A stretch of DNA of 64,000 nt from Streptomyces sp. RFCAC02 (GCF_004193175.1 NZ_SAUH01000001.1:3164501-3228500); one strand, 5' to 3'; positions 19,421 through 28,048 are shown, counted from the stretch's first letter. Numbers and translations are program-made. The notes: a model not told the origin generated them from the letters alone.

Positions 19421-19666
19421 ATGGCCTGGACGCAGGGCGCGTGTGTGGTGGACACGCGGACCGGCAGGGTCGGTCGGGTCACGGCGCGCACGGAGCGGGT
19501 GCTGCGGCTCGCTCCCCTGACGAGTGGCCGTTCCTGGGAGTGCCCGGTGGACGCGGCCCGTGAGGCGACCGAGTGGGAGCAGCGCAACGCCGATGTCCTC
19601 GACGCCGCCTGGCGCTTCTGGCGTCCCCGGCGGCGCGGTCTCCCCCCGTACGGGAACGTCGGCTGA
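19421..19666 (+). CDS. Conserved hypothetical small protein
   Basis: An 81-residue protein (MAWTQGACVVDTRTGRVGRV...) that I recognise only as the kind of small conserved protein found in Streptomyces. It starts with a beta-rich N-terminal half (VVDTRTGRVGRVTA, VLRLAPL) and ends with a basic helix (AWRFWRPRRRG). A strong ribosome-binding site (GGAGGGGG) sits 5 bases before the ATG, supporting it as a real gene. No transmembrane segment or known motif is visible. The 293-bp gap upstream separates it from the divergent HAD gene. Confidence 0.6.
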   Translation: MAWTQGACVVDTRTGRVGRVTARTERVLRLAPLTSGRSWECPVDAAREATEWEQRNADVLDAAWRFWRPRRRGLPPYGNVG

Positions 19667-19790
19667 GGTCCCCCGCCGCGCGCCCGGCCCGCCCCGGCGG
19701 AGTGCGCGAGATGATCATCGCCCGTGCGCGGTGGTAGCGTCCGCCCGGTCGGCGACGGCCCCGGCCCGCACGGCCCGGTGTGCGTCCCCA

Positions 19791-19815
19791 TCCGCCCTCT
19801 CCAGCCGAGGGCGGA
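19791..19815. terminator. Perfect 9-bp hairpin upstream of nitric oxide synthase
   Basis: TCCGCCCTC (19791-19799) pairs perfectly with GAGGGCGGA (19807-19815) around a 7-base loop, in the 227-bp gap between the small gene and the NOS gene. No T-run follows. It could end the upstream transcript or be a leader element of the NOS mRNA. Confidence 0.45.
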
Positions 19816-19893
19816 CCTACCTGACCCAGCCCATGCTCCAGCGCGTGAACCCCGCACGTGAGCGCAGCAGGTGCAGGCGACCCGGGAGACCCC

Positions 19894-21129
19894 ATGACCA
19901 CCGACCGCCTCATACCCGCCACCTCGCCCCGGTACGTCCCCGACTGGCGGACGCCCGACTGGCGCGAGGCCGAGGACTTCCTGCGGATGTTTCACGTGGA
20001 ACATCCCGATCAGCCCGTTCCGCTCGACATGCGTCTGCGGCAGATCCGGGAGCACCTGGACCGCACCGGCACCTACCGGCACACCCAGGAGGAGCTGGAG
20101 TTCGGCGCGCGCGTCGCCTGGCGCAACGCCGGCCGGTGCATAGGGCGGTTGTACTGGAAGAGCCTGCGCGTCGTGGATCGCCGGGACGCCGTCACCGCCG
20201 ACGAGGTGTTCCAGGGGCTCTGCGACCACCTCCGGCTCGCCACCAACCAGGGCCGGATCCGCCCCGTCCTCTCCGTCTTCGCCCCCGCCACGCCGTACCG
20301 CTCCGCCCCCCGCGTCTGGAACAGCCAGCTCATCCGGTACGCCGGCTACCGCGACGCCTGGGGCGGCACCGTCGGCGACGGCGCCCACATCGACTTCACG
20401 GACGCCGTGCGGCGCCTCGGCTGGCAGGCGCCGGGCGGCTGGTTCGACATCCTGCCGCTCGTCGTCCAGACCCATGACGACCGGCCCCGGCTCTACGACG
20501 TGCCGCGCGAGCTGGTGCTCGAAGTGCCGCTCACCCACCCGGACCTGCCCGCGTTCGACGCCCTGGGGCTGCGCTGGCACGCCGTCCCCGCCATCTCGAA
20601 CATGCGGCTGTCCATCGGCGGCATCGACTACCCGCTCGCCCCGTTCAACGGCTGGTACATGGGCACCGAGATCGGCGCGCGCAACCTGGTGGACGCCGAC
20701 CGGTACAACCTCCTGCCCGTCATGGCCGGCATCCTCGGCCTCGACACCAGCAGCGAGACGACCCTGTGGCGGGACCGCGCCCTGGTCGAGCTGAACGTCG
20801 CGGTCCTGCACTCCTTCGAACGGGCCGGGGTCAAGATCGCCGACCATCACACCGAGTCCCGCCGCTTCCTCACCCACATCGAACGCGAGGAGGCCCAGGG
20901 GCGGATCGTCCCGGCCGACTGGAGCTGGATCGTCCCGCCCGTGTCCGGCGGCCTCACCCCCGTCTACCACCGGTACTACGACGAGGCCGACCAGCTCCCC
21001 AACTTCTTCCTCGACGACGACGCGCGCGCACGCGCCCGGGGTGCCGGCTGCCCGGTCGCCCACGCCCCCGCCGGCTACTCCCCGGGCGGCGGCGCCTCCC
21101 CGTACAGCGGCTCCCCCGCCGGCTCGTAG
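19894..21129 (+). CDS. nos: Bacterial nitric oxide synthase, oxygenase domain
   Basis: A 411-residue NOS oxygenase with no reductase domain. The haem-ligand motif WRNAGRCIGR gives Cys82, and the substrate/pterin region (PFNGWYMGTEIGARNL, then HHTESRRFLTH and PADWSWIVPPVSGG) is intact. It oxidises arginine to citrulline and NO using electrons from a separate reductase. It is about 40-50 residues longer than Bacillus NOS, with an N-terminal stretch and a Gly/Ser/Pro tail after GCPVAHAP. A parS site encodes residues 32-37 (MFHVEH). The 3' end overlaps the convergent DHFR-like gene by 55 bp. No txt (thaxtomin) genes are nearby, so a signalling or protective role is more likely. Confidence 0.94.
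   Translation: MTTDRLIPATSPRYVPDWRTPDWREAEDFLRMFHVEHPDQPVPLDMRLRQIREHLDRTGTYRHTQEELEFGARVAWRNAGRCIGRLYWKSLRVVDRRDAVTADEVFQGLCDHLRLATNQGRIRPVLSVFAPATPYRSAPRVWNSQLIRYAGYRDAWGGTVGDGAHIDFTDAVRRLGWQAPGGWFDILPLVVQTHDDRPRLYDVPRELVLEVPLTHPDLPAFDALGLRWHAVPAISNMRLSIGGIDYPLAPFNGWYMGTEIGARNLVDADRYNLLPVMAGILGLDTSSETTLWRDRALVELNVAVLHSFERAGVKIADHHTESRRFLTHIEREEAQGRIVPADWSWIVPPVSGGLTPVYHRYYDEADQLPNFFLDDDARARARGAGCPVAHAPAGYSPGGGASPYSGSPAGS
19988..20003. other. parS: parS site inside the nitric oxide synthase gene
   Basis: An identical copy of the 16-mer at 6606 (TGTTTCACGTGGAACA), one base from the perfect Streptomyces parS palindrome, read in frame as MFHVEH at residues 32-37 of NOS. Two identical copies in 13.4 kb, both within genes, support real ParB sites rather than chance. 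Confidence 0.88.
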
Positions 21130-21695
21130 ACGAGCACGGCGACCCCCGAGTGCGTCGTACCGCTCTCCCGCAGCCGCAGGGCCGCCGGCGCCTCCCCCTC
21201 GGCGAAGAACCGCCGTCCGCCGCCGAGGACCACGGGGTGGACGAACAGCCGCAGTTCGTCCACCACCCCGTGCGCCAGCAGGAAGCGCGCCAGCGCGGTG
21301 CTGCCGTGGACCTGCAGCTCACGCCCCTCCTGCCGCTTGAGCTCGGCGATCTGGCCGAGCACGTCCTCGTTCAGCACGGAGGTGCCGCCCCACTCGGGGT
21401 GGTGCAGCGTGCGCGAGACGACGTACTTCGGCAGCCCGTTCAGCCGGGACGCGATCGGGTCGGCCGGGTCGGTGACGCGCGGCCAGTGGCCGGCGAAGAT
21501 GTCGTAGGTCCGCCGCCCGAGCAGGAACGCGTCCGCCTGCCGGAACCAGCCGTTGATCCACCGCCCGAAGTCCTCGTCCACGAACGGCATGGACCAGCCG
21601 CCCAGATCGAACCCCCCGCTCGGGTCCTCCTCCCGGCCACCCGGCCCCTGCGTCACCCCGTCCAGTGTCATGAACTGCGTCAGCGTCAACCGCAT
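21075..21695 (-). CDS. Dihydrofolate reductase family protein (RibD C-terminal-like)
   Basis: A 206-residue protein of the DHFR/RibD-C fold, beginning MRLTLTQFMTLDGVTQGPGG, as many YyaP/YwjB-like proteins do. Other features are ADAFLLGRRTYDIFAGHW and the NADPH-binding region LQVHGSTALARFLLAHGVVDELRLFVHPVVLGGGRRFF. It is probably an NADPH-dependent reductase of unknown substrate rather than the folate enzyme. ATG 21695 was chosen over an upstream ATG at 21755 since family homology starts there. It overlaps the NOS gene tail-to-tail by 55 bp. Confidence 0.88.
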   Translation of the reverse strand: MRLTLTQFMTLDGVTQGPGGREEDPSGGFDLGGWSMPFVDEDFGRWINGWFRQADAFLLGRRTYDIFAGHWPRVTDPADPIASRLNGLPKYVVSRTLHHPEWGGTSVLNEDVLGQIAELKRQEGRELQVHGSTALARFLLAHGVVDELRLFVHPVVLGGGRRFFAEGEAPAALRLRESGTTHSGVAVLVYEPAGEPLYGEAPPPGE

Positions 21696-21875
21696 GGCGA
21701 CCGCCCTCTCCTCGCGCGTGCCTGTCCGTCCGGCGCCCTGACCGGCACCGTGCACGTACGACCGGACGCCGCCGGAAAACTCATCGCGCCGTCACCCGGC
21801 GGGCCGCCGGCGCGGCACACCACCGACGCGGGACCTCGGGAACAGCGCCGCCGACCACCCGGCTAGCGTTGCGAC

Positions 21876-22763
21876 ATGACGCCTTACGACGCGCTGGTCC
21901 TGGCCGGCGGCGACGCCCGCCGCCTCGGCGGCGCCGACAAACCCGCCGTGCCCGTCGGCGGGCGGTCCCTGCTGGACCGCGTGCTCGGCGCCTGCGCCGG
22001 CGCCCGCCGCACGGTCGTCGTCGGCCCCCGCCGCGCCACCCCGGGCCGCACCGTCGTCTGGACACGGGAGGAGCCGCCCGGCGGCGGCCCCCTGCCCGCC
22101 CTCGCGGCCGGCCTCGCCCACACCGACGCGCCGGTCGTCGCCGTGCTGGCGGCGGACCTTCCGTTCCTCGCGCTCCCGGCGATCGACGCCCTCCGCGCCG
22201 CCCTCGCGGAGGACCCGGACGCCGACGCCGCCCTCCTCACCGACCCCGGGGGCCGCGACCAGCCCCTCACGGCCGTCTACCGCGCCGAACCCCTGCGCCG
22301 CGAACTCGCCCTCGCCGCCGCCGAGTACGGCACGCTCACCGGCCTGCCCCTCCACCTGCCGCTCACCGGCCTCGGCCTGCGCCGCCTCCCCGCCGCCGAG
22401 GTGCCGGGCGCCGACACCTCCGACTGCGACACCTGGGCGGACATCGCAGCGGCCCGCGCCAGGATCAGGGACCATGGACGGGTGCTGGACGAATGGATCG
22501 CAGCGGTCAAGACCGAACTGGGCATCGACCCCGACGTGGACACCACGGTGCTGCTCGACGTCGCCCGTGACGCCGCCCACTCCGTGGCGCGCCCGGCGGC
22601 GCCCCTGAGCACCTTCCTCGTCGGCTACGCGGCGGCCCTCCACGGGATGTCGCCGGCGGAGGCGGCCCGCAAGGTGGCGGCGCTCGCGCAGCGCTGGGAC
22701 GAGGAGTCCGCCCCGGCCGGCGAGAGCCCCGGACAGCCGGGCACCGGGGGCGCGCACCCGTGA
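21876..22763 (+). CDS. mobA: MobA-like molybdenum cofactor guanylyltransferase fused to DUF6457 domain
   Basis: A 295-residue two-part protein. Residues 1-200 are a nucleotidyltransferase with the LVLAGGDARRLGGADKP signature and the metal Asp in LAADLPFLA. This is the MobA type that adds GMP to molybdopterin. Residues 205-280 (VLDEWIAAVKTELGID...) form a small helical DUF6457-type domain, usual in actinobacterial versions. Its stop overlaps the GTG of moeA by 4 bp, which supports a role in molybdenum cofactor synthesis. A generic nucleotidyltransferase is the alternative reading. Confidence 0.85.
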   Translation: MTPYDALVLAGGDARRLGGADKPAVPVGGRSLLDRVLGACAGARRTVVVGPRRATPGRTVVWTREEPPGGGPLPALAAGLAHTDAPVVAVLAADLPFLALPAIDALRAALAEDPDADAALLTDPGGRDQPLTAVYRAEPLRRELALAAAEYGTLTGLPLHLPLTGLGLRRLPAAEVPGADTSDCDTWADIAAARARIRDHGRVLDEWIAAVKTELGIDPDVDTTVLLDVARDAAHSVARPAAPLSTFLVGYAAALHGMSPAEAARKVAALAQRWDEESAPAGESPGQPGTGGAHP

Positions 22764-24073
22764 TCGACGAATTCGACGACGCCCTGGCCCTCGCCAACGG
22801 GCCGGCCGCCGCCGCGACGGTCACCCCGGCGCTCCGCCCGCCGGCCGCGCCGCCCCCGCCCGCGGCGGCGCCCGCCCCCGAGCGCCACGAGCCGCCGCCC
22901 GCACCCCCGTCGTGGGAGACGGCGCGCGCGACCGCGTACCGCGCGGCCCGGCCGCTGTCCCCGCGCCGCCTGCCGCTCGACCTCGCGCTCGGCCACACCC
23001 TGGCCGCGCCGCTCGTCGCGCTCACGGACCTCCCCGCGTTCGACACCTCCGCCATGGACGGCTGGGCCGTCGCCGGCCCGGGACCCTGGCGCGTGCTGTC
23101 CACCGGCGACGCGCGGGGCGTCCTCGCCGGCGGCGGCGCAGGCCCGCGCCTGGCCGACGGGGAGGCCGTCGCGATCGCCACCGGCGCGCGCGTCCCGCGC
23201 GGCACGACGGCCGTGCTGCGGGCCGAACGGGGGAGTGCCGCGGCCGGCCGCCTCACCGGCGCGCACCCCCTCCCCGGCACCGACATCCGCGCCCGCGGAC
23301 AGGAGTGCCGCACCGGCACCGAACTCCTCCCGGCCCGCACCACGCTGACGCCCGCCGCGCTCGGCCTCGCCGCCGCCGCCGGCTACGACCAGCTCGTCGT
23401 CCGCCCCCGCCCCCGCGTCGAGGTCCTCGTCCTCGGCGACGAACTCCTCCACCGCGGCCTCCCGCACGACGGCCGCATCCGTGACGCCCTCGGCCCCATG
23501 ACCGGCCCCTGGCTCACGGCACTCGGCGCCCAGACGCTCGTCACCCGGCGCCTCGGCGACGACGCCGAGGCCCTCCACGAGGCGATCAGCACGAGCCGCG
23601 CCGATCTCGTCGTCACCACCGGTTCGACGGCGCGCGGCCCGGTGGACCACCTGCGGGCGACGCTGGACCGCCTCGGCGCCCACCTCCTCGTCAGCGGCGT
23701 CGCCGTCCGCCCGGGGCACCCGATGCTCCTGGCCGAACTGCCCTCCGGCCTCCCCCTCGTCGGCCTGCCGGGCAACCCGCTCGCCGCCGTCTCCGGGCTC
23801 CTCACCCTCGCCGCGCCCCTCCTGCGGGGCCTGGCCGACCAGCCCGCGCCACCGGAGCGCCCGGCCGCCCTCACGGACCCGGTACGGGGCCACCCGCGCG
23901 ACACGCGGCTCGTGCCGGTAGTGTGCCCCGAGCCCGGTCTTGCGCGGCCCATCGGTTTCACCGGACCGGCGATGCTGCGCGGCATCGCCGCCGCGTCGGC
24001 ACTGGCCGTCATCCCGCCCGGCGGCGCGCAGGCGCGTGACCGGGTCCGTCTCCTCGACCTCCCCCAGGCATGA
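22760..24073 (+). CDS. moeA: Molybdopterin molybdotransferase MoeA
   Basis: A 437-residue MoeA-like protein. A Pro/Ala-rich stretch of about 50 residues precedes the MoeA N-terminal domain (ALGHTLAAPLVALTDLPAFDTSAMDGWAV). The MPT-binding domain is present (VTTGSTARGPVDHL), as is PSGLPLVGLPGNPLAAVSG near residue 345. It inserts molybdate into adenylylated molybdopterin. The usual GGxSxGxxD motif appears altered (TGSTARGPVDH), so activity on molybdate should be checked. It overlaps its neighbours by 4 bp at both ends (mobA-like and K+ channel). Confidence 0.87.
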   Translation: MIDEFDDALALANGPAAAATVTPALRPPAAPPPPAAAPAPERHEPPPAPPSWETARATAYRAARPLSPRRLPLDLALGHTLAAPLVALTDLPAFDTSAMDGWAVAGPGPWRVLSTGDARGVLAGGGAGPRLADGEAVAIATGARVPRGTTAVLRAERGSAAAGRLTGAHPLPGTDIRARGQECRTGTELLPARTTLTPAALGLAAAAGYDQLVVRPRPRVEVLVLGDELLHRGLPHDGRIRDALGPMTGPWLTALGAQTLVTRRLGDDAEALHEAISTSRADLVVTTGSTARGPVDHLRATLDRLGAHLLVSGVAVRPGHPMLLAELPSGLPLVGLPGNPLAAVSGLLTLAAPLLRGLADQPAPPERPAALTDPVRGHPRDTRLVPVVCPEPGLARPIGFTGPAMLRGIAAASALAVIPPGGAQARDRVRLLDLPQA

Positions 24074-25224
24074 GAATCATCGGAAGATCCGCACGCGGCG
24101 GCAGCGAGGACGACGACGTCCCGGACGATCCCCGGGACGAGCGTTCGCACGGCGTCCTCCTGCCCCGCACCAGCGTCGGCCCGCTCGTCCAGGTGATGCG
24201 GCGCATCGCGCTCGCCACCGCCGTGATGGTCGCCGCCGTGATCATCGTCTACCTCGACCGCGAGGGCTACAAGGACAACGTCGGAGGCGGCCCGGTCGGC
24301 TTCCTCGACTCGCTGTACTACGTCACCGTGTCCCTCTCGACGACCGGCTACGGCGACATCGTGCCGGTCAGCGACAAGGCCCGGCTGCTGACGACGTTCT
24401 TCATCACCCCGCTGCGGGTGCTGTTCCTGATCATCCTGGTCGGGACGACACTGGAAGTGCTCACCGAGCGCACCCGCGATCAGTGGCGCCTCGCCCACTG
24501 GAGGAACACCTTGCGCGACCACACCGTCATCGTCGGCTTCGGCACCAAGGGCCGTTCCGCCGCCGAGACCCTGATGAGCGCCGGACTCACCCAGGACCGC
24601 ATCGTCGTGGTCGACCCCAACCCGGCCGTCGTCGAACTGGCCGGCGCCGACGGCTACGCCGGCGTCGTCGGGGACGCGACCCGCAGCAGCGTCCTGATGC
24701 GCGCCCGCGCCGACCGCGCCAAGTCGGTCGTGATCTCCACCCAGCGCGACGACACGGCGGTCCTCGTCGCGCTGACGGTGCGCCAGCTCAGCAAGAGCGT
24801 GCGCATCGTCGTGTCCGTCCGGGAGCAGGAGAACGTCCCGCTGCTGCGGCAGTCGGGCGCCGACTCCGTCATCACGTCCTCCAGCGCGGCCGGCCGGCTG
24901 CTGGGCCTGTCCATGATCAGTCCGAGTTCGGGCGCGGTGATGGAGGACCTGATCCAGCACAGCAAGGGCCTGAGCCTCCGGGAGCGGCCGGTCACCAAGG
25001 CGGAGGCGGGCCGCACCCCGCGCGAGTGCGACGACCTGGTGGTCACCGTCATACGGGGCCACCAGCTCCTGCCGTTCGACGACCCGGAGGTGGGGCGGCT
25101 CCAGCTCACCGACCGCCTCGTCGTCATCCACCGCGTCAGCGACGAGGAGCGCGCCGCGATGGAACGGGCCGTCTCCGAGCGCCGCGAGCGCGGCCCCGGA
25201 TCGTGGCGCATCCCGCGCCGGTGA
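24070..25224 (+). CDS. Potassium channel family protein with RCK (TrkA-N) domain
   Basis: A 384-residue two-transmembrane K+ channel. The first membrane helix is near residues 45-62, the pore helix and selectivity filter read STTGYGDIVPVS near residue 100, and the second helix follows (LLTTFFITPLRVLFLIILVG). The cytoplasmic RCK domain begins HTVIVGFGTKGRSAAETL, a Rossmann fold that binds NAD or other ligands, and a TrkA-C-like domain is at the end (ECDDLVVTVIRGHQLLPF). The N-terminal 35 residues are acidic. It is coupled by 4-bp overlaps to moeA and to the kinase gene that follows. Confidence 0.92.
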   Translation: MRIIGRSARGGSEDDDVPDDPRDERSHGVLLPRTSVGPLVQVMRRIALATAVMVAAVIIVYLDREGYKDNVGGGPVGFLDSLYYVTVSLSTTGYGDIVPVSDKARLLTTFFITPLRVLFLIILVGTTLEVLTERTRDQWRLAHWRNTLRDHTVIVGFGTKGRSAAETLMSAGLTQDRIVVVDPNPAVVELAGADGYAGVVGDATRSSVLMRARADRAKSVVISTQRDDTAVLVALTVRQLSKSVRIVVSVREQENVPLLRQSGADSVITSSSAAGRLLGLSMISPSSGAVMEDLIQHSKGLSLRERPVTKAEAGRTPRECDDLVVTVIRGHQLLPFDDPEVGRLQLTDRLVVIHRVSDEERAAMERAVSERRERGPGSWRIPRR

Positions 25225-26036
25225 CGCCCGGCGCGGGCACCGCCGTCCTGGCCGAGCGGTCGGGCGTCACGGTGGTCCGCGCCGGCGACACGGTGACGAA
25301 GGCCCACGCCCCGGACACCGACATACCCGCGCTCGCCCGCCGGCTGGCGATCGCCGCCCACCCGGCCGCCGCCGGCCTGCTGCTGCCGCCCCTGCCGCCG
25401 GCACGGATCGCCGCGTGGCCCGACGGCCGTCCCGCGACCCGCTGGCCGTACGGCGAACCGATCGACCCGGCCGCGCCGGACGCCGTCCCGTGGGAGGACG
25501 CCGGCCGGCTCCTCGCCCGGCTCCACGCGCTCCCCGCCGCATCCCTCGGCCTGCCGCTGCCCCCGAGCGGCGCACCGTCCCGCGTCCCCGCCGCCCTCCG
25601 TACGCTGGCCGCGCTGCCGCCGAGCGCGCTCACCGAGGCGGCGTCCCACGTCCTGCGGACCACGCCGCTGCCGTCGCCCGCCGCGCCCGTCCTGTGCCAC
25701 GGGGACTTCCACCTGGGGCAGCTCGTGCGGTTCGCGGGCGGCTGGCGGCTGATCGACGTGGACGACCTCGGCGCGGGCGACCCGGCCTGGGACCTGTCGC
25801 GCCCGGCCGCCTGGTACGCGGCGGGGCTGCTGCCCGCGGCCGCGTGGGAGGCGTTCACGGGCGCCTACCGGCCCGGCTGGGACCCGTGGCCGGACGTGGA
25901 CGTACCGGCGCGTCTGATGACGGCCTGCCTGACCGTCCGGGCGCTGGAGCGCGCCCGCGCGTCGGGCCGGCAACTGGACGCCGAGGAACGGGCACTTGCC
26001 GAAGCCTGCCTCCGTATCAGCAGACTGTCCGACTAA
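25221..26036 (+). CDS. Aminoglycoside phosphotransferase/choline kinase-like phosphotransferase
   Basis: A 271-residue APH-fold kinase. The catalytic loop is LCHGDFHLGQLVR, with the Mg-binding Asp in WRLIDVDDLGAGDPAWDLSRP. The N-lobe is short and the Lys lies in VRAGDTVTKAHAP. The substrate is probably a small alcohol; antibiotic resistance is not implied. I prefer GTG 25221, which overlaps the channel stop as GTGA, over GTG 25203. It ends the mobA-moeA-channel-kinase transcription unit. Confidence 0.82.
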   Translation: MTPGAGTAVLAERSGVTVVRAGDTVTKAHAPDTDIPALARRLAIAAHPAAAGLLLPPLPPARIAAWPDGRPATRWPYGEPIDPAAPDAVPWEDAGRLLARLHALPAASLGLPLPPSGAPSRVPAALRTLAALPPSALTEAASHVLRTTPLPSPAAPVLCHGDFHLGQLVRFAGGWRLIDVDDLGAGDPAWDLSRPAAWYAAGLLPAAAWEAFTGAYRPGWDPWPDVDVPARLMTACLTVRALERARASGRQLDAEERALAEACLRISRLSD

Positions 26037-26085
26037 GCTGAACGGCCCAGTGGGTCCACCAGGCAGCCGATGAGGGAGCCGACCG

Positions 26086-26367
26086 ATGCAGTGTCCCAAG
26101 TGCGGTGCGATGATGCACACGTTCAACCGGAATGGGGTCCAGATCGAGCAGTGCAGCGGTTGCCGCGGCATCTTCCTCGACTTCGGCGAACTGGAGCAGC
26201 TGACTCGCCTCGAGGCGCAGTGGTCCGCCCCGCAGGCTCCGCCGCCCGCCGCCCCGTACCAGCAGCAGGGCCACGGCCCGGCCTGGGGCGCGCCGCAGCA
26301 CGGCGGCCACTACGGCCACCACGGCCACCGCAGGGGCGGGATCTCCGGCCTCTTCTTCTCGTCCTGA
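26086..26367 (+). CDS. zf-TFIIB domain (zinc ribbon) protein
   Basis: A 93-residue protein. The N-terminal 45 residues form a TFIIB-type zinc ribbon: MQCPKCGAMM and EQCSGCRGIFLDFGELE give two CxxC pairs. The rest is Pro/Gln/His/Gly-rich (HGGHYGHHGHRRGG) and likely disordered, perhaps metal-binding. Such proteins are widespread in bacteria with no settled function. It starts 49 bp after the kinase gene, and the strong hairpin at 26381-26420 follows it. Confidence 0.85.
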   Translation: MQCPKCGAMMHTFNRNGVQIEQCSGCRGIFLDFGELEQLTRLEAQWSAPQAPPPAAPYQQQGHGPAWGAPQHGGHYGHHGHRRGGISGLFFSS

Positions 26368-26380
26368 CGCACCCGCGTCC

Positions 26381-26420
26381 CGACGGCGTCCCCGTTCCGG
26401 CACGGGCCGGGGCGCCGTCG
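26381..26420. terminator. Bidirectional hairpin terminator
   Basis: CGACGGCG then CCCCG (26381-26394, one bulged T) pairs with CGGGG then CGCCGTCG (26408-26420), a 13-bp stem. It fills the gap between the zinc-ribbon gene and the convergent gene ending at 26423. Confidence 0.7.
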
Positions 26421-26422
26421 TG

Positions 26423-26953
26423 TCACTCGGCCGCTGAGCCACCACCGGCGCCGGGGAAACGCCCCGGTACCCGGACGGTCGCCGGAGCGGCACCGGTCCG
26501 GCGCAGCGCCGCCATCGCGGCGAGCCGCCGTTCGAGACCCTGCGGCCCGCCCACCCCGCGGAACAGCCCGTCCGCGCCGACGTGCTCCACCATCTCCGCG
26601 AGCCCGATGCCCCGGAACTCCGTGTCATTGAGCAGCGCCCACAGCGCCTCGGGAACACACCGCACGCCGGTCCCGTCCGCGCGATCGACGACGAGCAGCG
26701 GCTTGGCCGGATCGACCATGGTCCGCCGATCGGCGACGACCACGACAGCGTGCGGCACATCGGCGCCGACCGACGCGACAACCCGCTCACTGCTGACGGC
26801 GGCGAACGACGGGTCATCCACCACCTCGACAACCGCACGCACGCCACCCTCACCACCCACCGGCGCCTCGACCACACGCAGAACGGCACACCAGGCCCCG
26901 TCATCACCGAAATCGGTGCGCACCAACGGAGTCAGCTCAGTCCGGATCTCCAC
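26423..26953 (-). CDS. DUF6924-like conserved hypothetical protein
   Basis: A 176-residue protein starting at GTG 26953 (VEIRTELTPLVRTDFGDDGAWCAVL). Its layout matches what I recall of DUF6924: LVRTDFxDDxAW near the start, a DDPSFAAVSSERV segment, a strand region AVVVVADRRTMVDPAKPLLVVD, then LWALLNDTEFRGIGLAEMVEHVGADGLFRG. The last ~40 residues are Pro/Gly-rich. No catalytic motif is visible. The frame stays open up to 27076, but the upstream residues look unrelated. Function unknown; the family name is from memory. Confidence 0.65.
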   Translation of the reverse strand: MEIRTELTPLVRTDFGDDGAWCAVLRVVEAPVGGEGGVRAVVEVVDDPSFAAVSSERVVASVGADVPHAVVVVADRRTMVDPAKPLLVVDRADGTGVRCVPEALWALLNDTEFRGIGLAEMVEHVGADGLFRGVGGPQGLERRLAAMAALRRTGAAPATVRVPGRFPGAGGGSAAE

Positions 26954-27230
26954 CCCGCCATGATGGGCACCACACCGTCCACAATCCACCCGGGGAGGGA
27001 AAGACCTTGCGGATCCCCACCGCACGGCCCGCGTCCCCCGCTTCTCCGTTCCGGGCGGGCATTCGACGCGGCTCACATTCGCCCAGCTCAGCGGTGGTTC
27101 GAACGTCCCAGCCTCCCGTCCCGGTCATGGCCGCTGGCGGGCGGGACGAAACCCGGCCCAGTCTGTGGTCGTCCGGCAGTGACCCGCCGCCGGCAAGCAC
27201 CTGACAGGCCACTCGAGAAAGCAGTACGCC

Positions 27231-27908
27231 ATGACCGCCTTCACGCTCCGCCACCGCACCCGGGCGCTCGTCGCCACCGTCGCCGCCGTGGCCGCCCTCT
27301 CGCTCACCGCCTGCGAGGACGACGAACTCGCCGCGGGCGGCGGCACGGACCAGAGCGAGAACGAGGCGCCCGCCGACCAGGACAGCGGCAGCGACGGCGT
27401 CACCGAGGACGGCGGCCAGGCTGAGGAGCACGAGGACATCGACGAGGAAGGGGGACAGGGCGAGGACGGTACCGCCGGCGACGAGGTGGCCGTCATCCCC
27501 TGCGCCGACCAGAACACCCAGGTGACCGTCTCCCCCGTCGAGCAGCCCATCAACCACCTGCTGCTCACCGTCACCAACACCGGCGACGAGAGGTGCGACG
27601 CCCACTCCTATCCCCTCCTGGGGTTCGACGATTCCCAGGCTCCGCTGCCGCCCGTCGAGGACAGCGCGCCGCAGGCCGTGATCACGCTCGAGCCGGGCGA
27701 CGTCGCGTACGCGGGCGTGATCACCTCGTCCGGCGACTCGGCGGAGGGGTACGTCTCGACCTCCTCCACTCTCACCTTCATGGACAGCTACGGACACGCG
27801 GTGGGTGACGGGATCGAGCTGGCGCTGCCGGGCGGCGAGGTGTTCGTCGGAGACGCGGCCGCCGTCACCTACTGGCAGACCTCCACGGACGCCGCCCTCA
27901 TGTGGTAG
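27231..27908 (+). CDS. DUF4232 domain lipoprotein
   Basis: A 225-residue secreted lipoprotein. The signal sequence ends in the lipobox LTAC with lipidated Cys28, so the protein is anchored outside the membrane. A very acidic linker (about residues 29-80: EDDE, EEHEDIDEEGGQGED) comes next. The DUF4232 domain follows, with IPCADQNTQVTV, the paired Cys in GDERCDAH, and TLEPGDVAYAGV. The role is unknown; the family is common in Streptomyces. It is preceded by a 277-bp gap in which I see no gene, and followed by a terminator hairpin and tRNA-Ser on the other strand. Confidence 0.87.
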   Translation: MTAFTLRHRTRALVATVAAVAALSLTACEDDELAAGGGTDQSENEAPADQDSGSDGVTEDGGQAEEHEDIDEEGGQGEDGTAGDEVAVIPCADQNTQVTVSPVEQPINHLLLTVTNTGDERCDAHSYPLLGFDDSQAPLPPVEDSAPQAVITLEPGDVAYAGVITSSGDSAEGYVSTSSTLTFMDSYGHAVGDGIELALPGGEVFVGDAAAVTYWQTSTDAALMW

Positions 27909-27993
27909 CCGGCCCGAGGGGCGGGGACGCACGAGGGCCAGCGACCGGGGGCGCCGATCGGGGTCACCGGACAGGCACCTGGGACGGACATGA

Positions 27994-28030
27994 CGAAGGC
28001 CCCCGGCCGTGGATGGCGGCGGGGGCCTTC
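27994..28030. terminator. Strong hairpin between lipoprotein gene and tRNA-Ser
   Basis: GAAGGCCCCC (27994-28003) pairs perfectly with GGGGGCCTTC (28021-28030). It lies 19 bases beyond the 3' end of the minus-strand tRNA and 86 bases after the lipoprotein stop, so it can terminate both. There is no T-tract. Confidence 0.72.
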
Positions 28031-28048
28031 GGACAGCCCGGTGAGAGC

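Noticed and set aside
19894..21129. NOS as part of a thaxtomin (txt) cluster
   Set aside because: No nonribosomal peptide synthetase or P450 genes in the surrounding 20 kb.
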